From assembly GCA_963665085.2 (NCBI GenBank), contig CAXXXS010000001.1, positions 4,774,001 through 4,838,000 of the forward strand: 64,000 bases of DNA, written 5' to 3'. This DNA is from G963665085 sp963665085. GTDB taxonomy: Bacteria > Bacteroidota > Bacteroidia > Bacteroidales > JAAAOM01. This document shows positions 37,691 to 47,047 of this stretch, piece after piece. The number at the start of each line of letters is the position of its first letter. Position 1 is the first letter of the stretch. A program made the translations under genes and the position numbers. The notes beneath the pieces are model-generated. The model worked only from the letters and a program-made list of their open reading frames with translations. It had not been told where the DNA came from and did not search any database.

Positions 37691-38467
37691 ATGGAAGAAG
37701 TTAACTATATTACCAGTACAGAAAATATAAGCCTGTATAAAATTAAAAAACTCCATGAGTTAAAGGAAAAAGAATGGATTGCAGGAAACAAAAAACTATT
37801 AGCCATTATAGGTCACGATATAAAAACCCCGATGAGTTCAATTATTGGCTTTTTGAGCTTGTTAAAAGAAGGGGTTCATGAATGGGACAGAAGTAAGATC
37901 GAAGAACACATTGATATAGCATTGATTTCTGCAACAAGAACATATTCTTTGTTCGATAACCTTCTTCAATGGGCATTGGCCGAAAACATTAGTAAATCAT
38001 TTCAACCTGAATTTATTGATTTTGATGAAATATTAAATGAAGAAACAGAAAACATTCAATTGTTTACATCACAGAAACAAATCAATATTAAGTCGCTGAT
38101 TCTTCCTGATGAAAAAGTGTTCGCAGATAAAAATATGGTCAAAAGCATTTTACGAAATTTGCTGAGTAATGCAATTAAGTTTTCCCATGAGTTTGGAAAG
38201 ATAGATATAAGTGCTAAAAAGAATAATGATTTCCTTGAAATTACAATCAAAGATTACGGAGTTGGAATTAATAGCGAAATAATAAATACAATTTTTAGTT
38301 CTAACAACCATATTTCAACATTGGGCACGGGCAATGAACCCGGAACAGGGTTCGGTTTATTGCTTTGCAAAGAATTTATAGATATTCACAGAGGTAAAAT
38401 ATGGATAATAAGTAATCCGGGTGAAGGAAGTGAATTTAAATTTACGTTGCCCTTATCCCTTCAGTAA
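37691..38467 (+). CDS. Soluble sensor histidine kinase core
   Basis: A 258-residue kinase lacking any sensor or membrane segment. HisKA has His42 in IIGHDIKTPMSSI; the HATPase part has ILRNLLSNAIKFS (N box), DYGVGI and GTGFGLLLCKEF. It probably gets its signal from a partner; the adjacent cupin gene and the AraC regulator upstream are candidates. No receiver protein is next to it. Confidence 0.92.
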   Translation: MEEVNYITSTENISLYKIKKLHELKEKEWIAGNKKLLAIIGHDIKTPMSSIIGFLSLLKEGVHEWDRSKIEEHIDIALISATRTYSLFDNLLQWALAENISKSFQPEFIDFDEILNEETENIQLFTSQKQINIKSLILPDEKVFADKNMVKSILRNLLSNAIKFSHEFGKIDISAKKNNDFLEITIKDYGVGINSEIINTIFSSNNHISTLGTGNEPGTGFGLLLCKEFIDIHRGKIWIISNPGEGSEFKFTLPLSLQ

Positions 38468-38509
38468 TATAAATTTTATTTTTAATAACTGATTTAAAAA
38501 CAAATAATC

Positions 38510-38629
38510 ATGTCAAAAGAAAACGAAAGTAAAAAGAACAATAAGAAAGCACCAGCTAAAAACCTGAAAGAGAAACGTGCAGCCAAGGAAGCTAAACGTG
38601 CAGAAAAAAACAAAAAGAGCGAATTATAG
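38510..38629 (+). CDS. Tiny lysine-rich basic protein
   Basis: A 39-residue protein, almost all Lys, Ala, Asn and Glu (KENESKKNNKKAPAKN, then LKEKRAAKEAKRAEKNKK). ATG 38510, TAG 38627-38629. Similar tiny basic proteins occur near stress genes in Bacteroidota and may bind nucleic acid. It is 40 bp after the kinase gene and ahead of a hairpin. Confidence 0.6.
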   Translation: MSKENESKKNNKKAPAKNLKEKRAAKEAKRAEKNKKSEL

Positions 38630-38660
38630 GAGACCTATTCAGGCAAATAAAATATGGTTC

Positions 38661-38695
38661 TATCCATTTAAGGAGAATATCTTCTTAAATGGATA
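38661..38695. repeat. Inverted repeat before the glycosyltransferase gene
   Basis: TATCCATTTAAG (38661-38672) and CTTAAATGGATA (38684-38695), a perfect 12-bp stem. It may terminate the upstream small gene or control the glycosyltransferase operon starting at 38719. Confidence 0.55.
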
Positions 38696-38718
38696 TTGTA
38701 TTTATCAAAACTAAATAA

Positions 38719-40953
38719 ATGAAAATAGCTTTTATAGGCACATACCCTCCCAGAGAGTGTGGTATTGGTACATTTACCAATAACCTGTTTAATTCAGTTG
38801 TCATAAACAATAAAAAAACAGAACCTATCAATGATGGTTTTGTTGTAGCATTAAACGACTTCACCAATAATTATAAATACCCCGAGGAAGTAAAACTAAC
38901 AATCAGGCAGGAACACCAGGAAGATTATTTACAAGCAGCAAAATACATTAATCTCAGTGGTGCTGACCTTTGTGTGCTGGAACACGAGTTCGGTATATTT
39001 GGAGGACAAAACGGAGTATATATTCTGCCCTTGTTGCATCGCCTGGAAGTCCCGTTAATGGTTACCCTGCACACCATACTTAAAACACCATCATATAACG
39101 AAAAGGCTGTCTTACAGGAAATTTGTAAGATGGCTTGTAAAATAGTGGTAATGAGCCATAAGGCTATTGAATTTTTAGTTGGCATTTATAATGTTCCGAA
39201 AGAAAAAATTGAGTTTATAGACCATGGTGTCCCCGCTCTGCAATTCGACTCCAAAAAATCAAAAAAAGAGTTCAAGCTTGAAAACAAAAAAGTGCTCATG
39301 ACATTTGGTTTTATTGGTCGCAATAAAGGAATTGAGACGGTGATAAAAGGGTTACCGAAAGTTATCGAAAAACACCCCGAAGTAATTTATTTGGTGTTGG
39401 GGAAAACCCATCCCAATGTATTTAGGCATTCAGGCGAAGAATACCGTATTTTTTTAATGCGCATGGTTAAAAACCTTCAACTGGAAAAACATGTCGTTTT
39501 TTTGAATGAATTTGTTGATGTGAACGACTTGTTTAAGTACTTGTCGGCTACTGATATTTATATTACACCTTATTTAAATGAGGCACAAATCACCAGTGGC
39601 ACGCTTTCTTATGCCGTAGGCGTGGGATCGGCGGTAATTTCAACTCCATACTGGCATGCTTCGGAATTATTGGCCGATGGCAGGGGAAGACTCTTTAACT
39701 TCAACGACTCTGATGAACTGACTTCAGTTTTATCAGCACTACTGGATAATCCTGACGAACTAAATATTCTTAAAAGTAAAGCCAGGGAATATGGGAAAAA
39801 AATAACATGGCCCAAAACAGGTGAAAAATATGTTGCCATTGCCGAACAAATTATCAAAAATGGAATTACCGAAATCGAAAAAAAAGACACCATATTTGAT
39901 TTACTTATACTGCCCCCGTTTTCTCTTGCCCATATTAACAGGCTTACCGATGATACAGGCATCATCCAGCATGCTAAATTTGGTGTTCCAAACCTGAAAG
40001 AAGGTTACTGCCTCGACGATAATTCAAGAGCCTTGTTAATGGTATTGATGGCATACAGGCAAATGAAAAATACTCGTGCACTTGAATTATCTCCTGTTTA
40101 TTTAAGCTATATCAATTATATGCAAAACAAGGACGGCACCTTTAAAAATTTTTTAAGCTTTAACAGAAACTATCTTGATGATATTGGTTCTGAGGATTCT
40201 TTTGGGCGTACGATTTGGGCGCTGGGATATTTACTGAACAATGCACCCAACGATGCATATTATCAAACAGGTAAGGAAGTTTTTTTTAACGCTGCCCCCA
40301 ATTTCGAAAAATTAGAATCAATACGGGGCATTGCAAATACAATGATAGGCGTGTGCTATTATTTAAAAACCAACCTCACCGACGATTCCATGACTGAGAG
40401 GCTCAGGAGCATGGCTCATAATCTTATTAAACATTACCAAGAAAATGAATCTGATGATTGGCATTGGTTTGAATCGCTGCTTGCTTACGATAATGGTATT
40501 TTACCCCTGGCACTTTTACATTCAGCCGAAATTCTAAACGATGATAAAGTGTTGGAGGTAGGAATAAAATCCATGCAATTTCTTACAAAACATACACTCG
40601 ATGAAAATTACCTGTCAATAATAGGCAATGAAAAATGGTATAAAAAAGATGGAGAGCGCTCCATATTTGCACAACAACCCATCGATGCCATGTCCATGGT
40701 CTTAATGTATCACCGGGCTTATCTTGTAACAAAAGATAAAGAATACTTAAACAAACTATATACCTCGTTTTTATGGTTTTTAGGTGAGAATGATTTAAGA
40801 ATGAGTTTGTATGATTTTGAAACCAATGGTTGTTGCGATGGATTTGAAAGTTATGGTGTAAACCGTAATCAGGGTGCTGAAAGCTCGTTGGCCTATTTAA
40901 TTTCTCATTTAACAGTATTGCAGGCGTATGAAGAATATCACAGAAGTGTGTAG
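38719..40953 (+). CDS. GT4-type glycosyltransferase fused to an alpha-toroid C-terminal domain
   Basis: A 744-residue two-domain protein. Residues 1-390 are a GT-B glycosyltransferase: MKIAFIGTYPPRECGIGTF, a GHYA-like nucleotide loop region, FGFIGRNKGIETVIKGL and GTLSYAVGVGSAVISTPYWH near the donor site. Residues 400-744 form an all-helical repeat domain (KEGYCLDDNSRALLMVLMAYRQ, GSEDSFGRTIWALGYLL, DWHWFESLLAYDNGILPLAL) like six-hairpin glycosidases. The second domain may cleave, bind or measure the product. It leads a GT/GH130/GT/mgsA row. Confidence 0.87.
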   Translation: MKIAFIGTYPPRECGIGTFTNNLFNSVVINNKKTEPINDGFVVALNDFTNNYKYPEEVKLTIRQEHQEDYLQAAKYINLSGADLCVLEHEFGIFGGQNGVYILPLLHRLEVPLMVTLHTILKTPSYNEKAVLQEICKMACKIVVMSHKAIEFLVGIYNVPKEKIEFIDHGVPALQFDSKKSKKEFKLENKKVLMTFGFIGRNKGIETVIKGLPKVIEKHPEVIYLVLGKTHPNVFRHSGEEYRIFLMRMVKNLQLEKHVVFLNEFVDVNDLFKYLSATDIYITPYLNEAQITSGTLSYAVGVGSAVISTPYWHASELLADGRGRLFNFNDSDELTSVLSALLDNPDELNILKSKAREYGKKITWPKTGEKYVAIAEQIIKNGITEIEKKDTIFDLLILPPFSLAHINRLTDDTGIIQHAKFGVPNLKEGYCLDDNSRALLMVLMAYRQMKNTRALELSPVYLSYINYMQNKDGTFKNFLSFNRNYLDDIGSEDSFGRTIWALGYLLNNAPNDAYYQTGKEVFFNAAPNFEKLESIRGIANTMIGVCYYLKTNLTDDSMTERLRSMAHNLIKHYQENESDDWHWFESLLAYDNGILPLALLHSAEILNDDKVLEVGIKSMQFLTKHTLDENYLSIIGNEKWYKKDGERSIFAQQPIDAMSMVLMYHRAYLVTKDKEYLNKLYTSFLWFLGENDLRMSLYDFETNGCCDGFESYGVNRNQGAESSLAYLISHLTVLQAYEEYHRSV

Positions 40954-41041
40954 GTGGTTGGAGTGGCAGTAATTTGACTGCAACTGCTACTTAGTGTCTG
41001 CAACTCAGAAACTGAATCTTTCATATCAAAATAAATAAAAA

Positions 41042-41968
41042 ATGTTAATCAACCGGTATAAAAATAACCCGATACTTACAAAGGAAGACGTCCCTTACTC
41101 GGTAGCTACTGTACATAATGCCGCAGTGGTAAAGTATGAGGGAAAATACATTATGATATTTCGGTCGCATAAACTAAACGGAAGGAGTATATTAGGAAAA
41201 GCTGTAAGTGACGATGGGTTTAACTTCAAAGTAAATAAAAAGCCTTTTATGTTACCCGCTACCAAAGGTATTTTTGGTGAATATGAGGCGTATGGCATCG
41301 AAGATCCAAGGATAGTTAATATGGATGGTGAATTTCTTATTACTTACAGTGCATATTCAAAACATGGCGTTCGCATTGGTTTAGCCAAAACAAAGGATTT
41401 TCAGGCAATAGAAAGGGTGTCGCTTATTACTGAGGCTGATTATCGTAATGTGGTAATTTTTCCCGAAAAAATAGGAGGCTTATACGTCCGGTTGGATCGT
41501 CCGCATTCTGAGATATCACCCTGGTCAATCTGGATATCGTATTCACCCGATCTAAAATACTGGGGTGAATCGAAACTGATTATGAAACCTATGCAATACC
41601 ATTGGGACGAGATGAAGATTGGCCCGGGTGCGCCTCCTATAAAAACAACACGTGGCTGGTTACATATTTATCATGGTGTTTTTCCTACTATGGATGGTTC
41701 TGTTTACAGGTTGGGTGCAGCTTTACATGACCTGAAAGATCCTTCAGTAATTCTGGCCGTTGGTGATGAGTGGATTCTGCAACCCGAAGAAACATACGAA
41801 ATAACGGGGTACGTTCACAATGTAGTGTTTTGTTGTGGTGCGGTTGCTGAAGACGATGGGAGCGTTAAAATATACTGGGGAGGTGCAGATAAAGTGATGT
41901 GTGTTGGTACAGCTATGATTGAAGATTTGGTTGATCATTGCCTGGAAAATAACAGACCTGCTTTATGA
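41042..41968 (+). CDS. GH130-family glycoside phosphorylase-like protein
   Basis: A 308-residue five-blade propeller enzyme of the GH130 type. It has the signature EAYGIEDPRIVNMDG (catalytic-region Asp), WDEMKIGPGAPPIKTTRGWLHIYHG and EITGYVHNVVFCCG. GH130 enzymes phosphorolyse or hydrolyse beta-mannosides (1,4- or 1,2-linked). It lies between two glycosyltransferase genes, so the substrate may be their product. Exact linkage specificity cannot be read from sequence by eye. Confidence 0.88.
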   Translation: MLINRYKNNPILTKEDVPYSVATVHNAAVVKYEGKYIMIFRSHKLNGRSILGKAVSDDGFNFKVNKKPFMLPATKGIFGEYEAYGIEDPRIVNMDGEFLITYSAYSKHGVRIGLAKTKDFQAIERVSLITEADYRNVVIFPEKIGGLYVRLDRPHSEISPWSIWISYSPDLKYWGESKLIMKPMQYHWDEMKIGPGAPPIKTTRGWLHIYHGVFPTMDGSVYRLGAALHDLKDPSVILAVGDEWILQPEETYEITGYVHNVVFCCGAVAEDDGSVKIYWGGADKVMCVGTAMIEDLVDHCLENNRPAL

Positions 41969-42075
41969 TAAGAAGTGAGATAAATAGCATTAGGTAGTGC
42001 CCACAGACAGAGTGCAACTAAAGACTACAACTGCAACTGTTACAGTAATAAATATGAATATAAAAATTATTAAAC

Positions 42076-43089
42076 ATGAAAATAGCTATACTATCACCTA
42101 TAACCTGGCGTACACCACCCTTAAAATATGGCCCATGGGAACAAGTAGCCTCAAATATTGCTGAAGGACTAGTTGAAAAAGGGTTTGAAGTAACTTTATT
42201 TGCTACAGGAAATTCTATAACCCAGGGAGAATTGTCATCAGTATGTGAACACCCTTGTTCAGAAGATTCGTTTGTTGACCCAAAAGTAGCGGAATGTCTG
42301 CATATTAGTCACTTAATGGAACAGGCAGATAATTTTGATATTGTTCATAATAATTTTGACTTTTTACCACTTACATACTCCAGGTTAATCAAAACACCAA
42401 TGGTTACAACCATTCATGGTTTTTCGTCTTCTAAAATTATTCCGGTATATAAAAAATACAATGGTACAACCCACTATGTTTCTATAAGCAATTCCGACCG
42501 TAACCCGGAACTTACCTACGCCGCAACTGTTTATAACGGAATTAATATCGACGAATTCATTTTTAGTCGTGAACCTGAAGATTATCTATTGTTTTTTGGA
42601 AGGATACATCCGGAAAAAGGAACATATGAGGCTATTGAAATCGCTAAAAAATCAAAAAGAAAACTTATAATTTCCGGTTTAATTCAGGATCGGGAATACT
42701 TCAATCTAAAGATTAAACCACATATTAACAATGACGACATATTGTATGTTGGCAATTCAGGCCCAGCAGAACGGTTAAAACTTTTAAGCCAGGCATGTGC
42801 GCTTTTGCATCCCATACGTTTCTCGGAACCTTTTGGATTAAGCGTAGTTGAAGCGATGGCCTGCGGCACTCCGGTAGTAGCTTTTAACCTGGGTTCCATG
42901 CCTGAATTAATCATTCATGAAAAAACAGGCTTCCTGGTTTCTAATACCGAAGAAGCAATTGAAGCCGTCAAAAATGTTAGTTCGATTAATCGGAGTAAAT
43001 GTACCGAGTGGGCATCATCCATGTTTAGCCGACAGAAAATGATAGAGGGCTATTTAAAGATTTACAGGAAGATACTATCTGATAAGTAA
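42076..43089 (+). CDS. GT4-family glycosyltransferase
   Basis: A 337-residue GT-B transferase. N-terminal KIAILSPITWRTPPLKYGPWE, a middle TTIHGF, then LLFFGRIHPEKGTYEAIEIAKK and the E-x7-E donor motif SEPFGLSVVEAMACGTPVVA. Likely a nucleotide-sugar enzyme acting with the GT and GH130 genes just upstream. Confidence 0.92.
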   Translation: MKIAILSPITWRTPPLKYGPWEQVASNIAEGLVEKGFEVTLFATGNSITQGELSSVCEHPCSEDSFVDPKVAECLHISHLMEQADNFDIVHNNFDFLPLTYSRLIKTPMVTTIHGFSSSKIIPVYKKYNGTTHYVSISNSDRNPELTYAATVYNGINIDEFIFSREPEDYLLFFGRIHPEKGTYEAIEIAKKSKRKLIISGLIQDREYFNLKIKPHINNDDILYVGNSGPAERLKLLSQACALLHPIRFSEPFGLSVVEAMACGTPVVAFNLGSMPELIIHEKTGFLVSNTEEAIEAVKNVSSINRSKCTEWASSMFSRQKMIEGYLKIYRKILSDK

Positions 43090-43112
43090 TTAGAAAAAAT
43101 ACAAACAAAATA

Positions 43113-43589
43113 ATGGAAAAAAAGAAACGTATAGCATTGGTTGCTCATGATAATAGAAAAAAAGATCTTTTAGAATGGGTTGGCTGGAACAGGGAAATTT
43201 TGTGCAGCCATCATTTAATCTGTACAGGAACAACAGGTAAACTAGTCGAAAACCTTTTAAATAATGAGCAAACCGATAGAAGAGGTGATATAATTACAAT
43301 CAAAAAATTAAAATCAGGTCCGCTGGGTGGCGATCAACAACTTGGAGCAATGATCTCAGAAGGACAAATTGATATCCTTATTTTTTTATGGGATCCTATG
43401 CAGCAACAATCTCATGATGTTGATGTAAAAGCGCTTTTGAGAATTGCAGTGCTTTATAACGTTACAACTGCCAGTAATCGTGCTACTGCCGATTTTATTA
43501 TCTCATCCCGGCTATTTAAAGAACCTTACCAACCTGTATTGAAAGATTACAGTAAACATATTGGCCGGGATATTGATATACTAAAATAG
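43113..43589 (+). CDS. mgsA: Methylglyoxal synthase
   Basis: A 158-residue enzyme that converts dihydroxyacetone phosphate to methylglyoxal, a bypass of lower glycolysis under phosphate limitation or sugar excess. Family motifs: IALVAHDNRK, CTGTTGKL, SGPLGGDQQLGAMI with the catalytic Asp, and FLWDPMQQQSHDVDVKALLR. Full length, 23 bp after the transferase gene. Confidence 0.95.
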   Translation: MEKKKRIALVAHDNRKKDLLEWVGWNREILCSHHLICTGTTGKLVENLLNNEQTDRRGDIITIKKLKSGPLGGDQQLGAMISEGQIDILIFLWDPMQQQSHDVDVKALLRIAVLYNVTTASNRATADFIISSRLFKEPYQPVLKDYSKHIGRDIDILK

Positions 43590-43640
43590 AGGTAAATCCT
43601 TTTTCACCGGTATTCCGATTTTATTAAGGAATCTTTTTAT

Positions 43641-45331
43641 CTAAAGTTTGCTGATTTTGTCAGATGGCTTGACAGTTCAATTTCCATTGATTAACACCCC
43701 CAGCCTCAAAAATATCTTGAATAAACGAGTTAAAAAAGATGCGAAAAACATAAGCAAAGTGTTCCTTACATTCCTCTACCATCTTTAATAGTTTGGTAAG
43801 GTTCATTACAAAGAATATTGCCCCAATCCAAGACTCGGATGTTTCTGGTAATCTAGCCTTTATATTGTTCAGTCCATAACCTCTTTTTGCTTGCCCAAAT
43901 TTTCCTTCTACATGGTTTCGCTGTGCCGCTAACTTTTTCTTTTTATATTTTTGTTGACCCGTCAACTTTTCTTTTGGAGGCCTGCCAAGTGGTTTACCTA
44001 CTATCTGTATGTTTCTGTCCGATAAATACTTGCGATTTACCCGGGTCAAATATATCTGATCGGCCAGCATTACTTTAGGGTACCTTCCATAAAGTTCTCT
44101 ATATGATTCTACTTGGCTTGTCAAATCACAGGACTCATTATAATTGTCCCACTCTAAATGGTTAACCCGGCAAAAGCCATCAACCTCGCTGATATTAATT
44201 TTAGACCCAAACTCTGTCCGGCTCCCATCTTTACCTCAGGGCATTGGACGGACCCAAGGCTGGTAAAGGTTTACTATTCTGTCAGGGTGGCTTCGTACAT
44301 TATTTTTATACATGGTTGATTGTTGTCCATAAACTTTATGTATTGTGGCAATTAGTTGCCGGTCCCGCTTTTCAATTAGAAGCTTTTCCATTCCTCTTTC
44401 TTTTATTGTGCCATAAAGTTCATCAACAACTTTTAGGTCCCGTCGGATAAATTGTAGCTGGGCTTTTATTCCTTTACGGATCAGTTTTGGGACTTTGTTC
44501 TTTTTTTTGGCAATATTCAAATAAGCTTTCCGGGCAACCCTTTTATAAAGCCTTGGTTTATCCCCCTCCCCAACATGTTCATGCATAAGGTATGCTAACC
44601 GCTCAAGTTCTTCCCTGGAGGAGTTTAATAATTTAAGGTCGGTTGGATAAGTTATCTCCTGATCTGCAATGGTTGCGTCCAGCTTTAGGCTGCCTTTATT
44701 TGATTTTGCCCCTTCTTGTGGCCTATTATTTCCATCTGATTTATTTCCCCTTTGCCCACTTTGTGTTATTATTCTTGTCCGTTTTGGTTTAATTCCTTCT
44801 GAACTTTCTATCACGGTCTTATTGAATGCATCAAATTCTTTGTTCCCTAATCGTTTACGCACATCTACAAATAAACTGGGGTCAAAAGGCCTCTTTGGGG
44901 AAAAGCTTTGATAACCACAGAAATACTGGATATACATATTTTCCTGGATCATTTCAACCGTGCCCCGGTCATCTAATTTTAATTTGTGTTTTACAATCAA
45001 AGCGCCTAAAACTAATCGTACATCAACTGTTTTTCTGCCAGATGAACCTTTCAGGTTCTGACAATAAATTGTAGCAAGCTCATCCCAAGGAACTATTGAG
45101 GCAAGTTTTACCCATCTATTTTCTTTATCAAGTTCCTTTTCAAAAGGATGCTCAAACAAATCAAGTGATAATTGGCCCTGTGGTGTGTAATTGATCATAA
45201 CTGCAAAGTATTTACATGCATATTATTGAAAACCTTGCAGTTATACAAATAAAGAATACCTGTTTTATTAACATATGCCTCTTTATATCAACAGTTTATG
45301 TGAGGTTGTGTTAAAAATCAGCAAAGCCTAG
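43641..45331. mobile_element. IS1182/IS5-like insertion sequence, inactivated
   Basis: About 1.68 kb. The 14-bp terminal inverted repeats are AGTTTGCTGATTTT at 43645-43658 and, inverted, AAAATCAGCAAAGC at 45314-45327 (two mismatches at the outer end). The flanks are CTAA (43641-43644) and CTAG (45328-45331), a near-match 4-bp target duplication. The CTAG at the right side supplies the stop codon of the antiporter gene, so insertion was at the gene's very end. The transposase carries a nonsense codon. Confidence 0.85.
43660..45198 (-). pseudogene. IS1182/IS5-like transposase with in-frame nonsense mutation
   Basis: One frame from ATG 45198 to the stop at 43660 is broken only by TGA at 44238-44236. 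The N-terminal 320 codons carry the DUF772-type start (LSLDLFEHPFEKE, DVRLVLGALIVKHKL), and the C-terminal part the DDE-type region (EFGSKINISEVDGF, PKVMLADQIYLTRVNRKY). At the break family members have Arg-Gly-Lys, so CGA to TGA is the simplest change. The element is probably not mobile by itself. Confidence 0.9.
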
Positions 45332-46521
45332 TTAGACATGTTATTCTCAATCAGAACTTCTTTGCCTATAATTTTTCTTGAGAGATTTATCCAAAACGGG
45401 CTGAAAAATAAAGTAAGCGCAATAATACTTATCACTAGTTTGTAGTCGTGTTTATCAATTATACCGGAATAAAAACCCGCTGACCCCAGGATAAAACTGA
45501 ATTCTCCTATTTGCGACAGTAAAGCACCTGCATATAAACTTATTTTCCAGTTTTTGCAAAACATGCGCATTATTAAAATATTTATTGCATTGTTTACAAT
45601 AAATACGATTAACACCAGCGAACCAATTATAACAGCATTTTCCTTTAAAAACTGTAAATCGATTAACATTCCAATAGAAACAAAAAACAAAGCCACGAAC
45701 ATAGTTTTAAATGCATGCAGGCTATGGTTTACCCATGCAGTGGATTTTGTTGCCGACAAAATAATTCCGGCAATAAATGCCCCAAGCGCGGATGACAGGC
45801 CGAATAAAGCAGTTACTATTGAGAACCCGAAGCACATGGTAAAGGCAACAAACACCTGTACCTCATGATCTTTTTGTATATATCGCCTGAAAGGCAATTT
45901 GATTTCTTTCTTTTTAAGAATGTAGAGGATAATGCCGATTATAAGTAACCCGCCGATAATTTGTTTTAACATTTCTAAAGTTTCCGGCTTATCTCCTCCG
46001 AGGTAATTTATTACTATTAGCATGGGTACAATAAGAACATCCTGCGCAATTAGTACCCCTAAAACATTTTGCCCGGCTTTTGAAGAGAGTTCTTCTCTTT
46101 CCTGTAAGATTTTGACTATAACCGCCGTGCTGCTTAAACTAATAACAAACCCGAGCATAATAACCTGGTTAATGCCCCAGTTAAATATTCTGCCCAAAAA
46201 CCAAACAACGATTACACTTACTACTATTTGTATAAACGTACCTATTAAAGATACTTTCCAGTTAGTAATAAGGTTGGGTAGATGAATTTCCATCCCTACA
46301 AAAAACAATAACAAAACAAGACCCAATGAACCCAGGTCTGTTATCAAGACTTCATCCGTTACAAACCCAAGCCCATGAGGTCCTGCCAATACTCCCACAA
46401 TTAAGTAGGTTACTATGGAGGGTTGCTTTAACACGCGCAATAAAAATCCCACCACTAAAATTACCATTGAAAGAATAACAAATTTAGATAGTACCGGATC
46501 AATGGTAATTGTTGCAATCAT
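45328..46521 (-). CDS. CPA2-type cation:proton antiporter (KefB-like), copy 2
   Basis: 397 residues, clearly paralogous to copy 1 at 35.9 kb, with the same helices and motifs (GVLAGPHGLGFVTDE, SLSSTAVIVKILQERE, QDVLIVPM, GLSSALGAFIAGI, GEFSFILG). The C terminus ends at a TAG in the CTAG target site of the IS. Duplication of ion/pH transporters within 10 kb suggests a dedicated osmotic or alkaline-stress role. Confidence 0.92.
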   Translation of the reverse strand: MIATITIDPVLSKFVILSMVILVVGFLLRVLKQPSIVTYLIVGVLAGPHGLGFVTDEVLITDLGSLGLVLLLFFVGMEIHLPNLITNWKVSLIGTFIQIVVSVIVVWFLGRIFNWGINQVIMLGFVISLSSTAVIVKILQEREELSSKAGQNVLGVLIAQDVLIVPMLIVINYLGGDKPETLEMLKQIIGGLLIIGIILYILKKKEIKLPFRRYIQKDHEVQVFVAFTMCFGFSIVTALFGLSSALGAFIAGIILSATKSTAWVNHSLHAFKTMFVALFFVSIGMLIDLQFLKENAVIIGSLVLIVFIVNNAINILIMRMFCKNWKISLYAGALLSQIGEFSFILGSAGFYSGIIDKHDYKLVISIIALTLFFSPFWINLSRKIIGKEVLIENNMSN

Positions 46522-46563
46522 GGATTATTTTGTATTTTATTCAACGAAATTGTTGGTAAATAC

Positions 46564-47007
46564 CTACTTTGCTTGAGTTGTAAAACCCTTCAATACTTTT
46601 CCAAGTTCTTCCAAATCGTGGTCCAGTTTATGTTTAAATAATTCCCATTTTTCGGTTCCATCAGCCCGATAATCACTTAGTTTTTTTTGTATTTCATTTC
46701 TCTTAGCTTCAAGTTCATTAATTGTTTTATTGTATGTTGATTTAACATCATCAAATCCAAATGAAGATTTTTCATTTTCGTCAGACTCAATATGCTCATT
46801 TGTCTTGATTTGTTTTTCTTCGAGCTTTTTGAGCGATTCCGCTACAGCTTTACTCAATTTTTCTTTGATTTCGGTTACTTCTTTTTTAGTAGCAACTAAT
46901 TTAATTTGAGCTCTGTCAAGTTGTTTTTCTAACATTTCGCATTCGGATATATCTATTCCTTTAGCAAATCCGGTAACAGTTAGATGTTTTAAAATTATTT
47001 TTTCCAT
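46564..47007 (-). CDS. sll1863-type stress-response protein
   Basis: A 147-residue helical protein. The second half is a coiled coil ending in a motif seen in this family: KKLSDYRADGTEKWELF, then HDLEELGKVLKGF. It resembles the lipoprotein at 57183-57620, which has the same ending. It follows hflC by 40 bp and is likely in the same operon. Function unknown; members are induced by stress. Confidence 0.75.
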   Translation of the reverse strand: MEKIILKHLTVTGFAKGIDISECEMLEKQLDRAQIKLVATKKEVTEIKEKLSKAVAESLKKLEEKQIKTNEHIESDENEKSSFGFDDVKSTYNKTINELEAKRNEIQKKLSDYRADGTEKWELFKHKLDHDLEELGKVLKGFTTQAK

Positions 47008-47047
47008 TTCATTCTTTTTTTAAGTTAAAAATCGAAAAGTTTATTCT

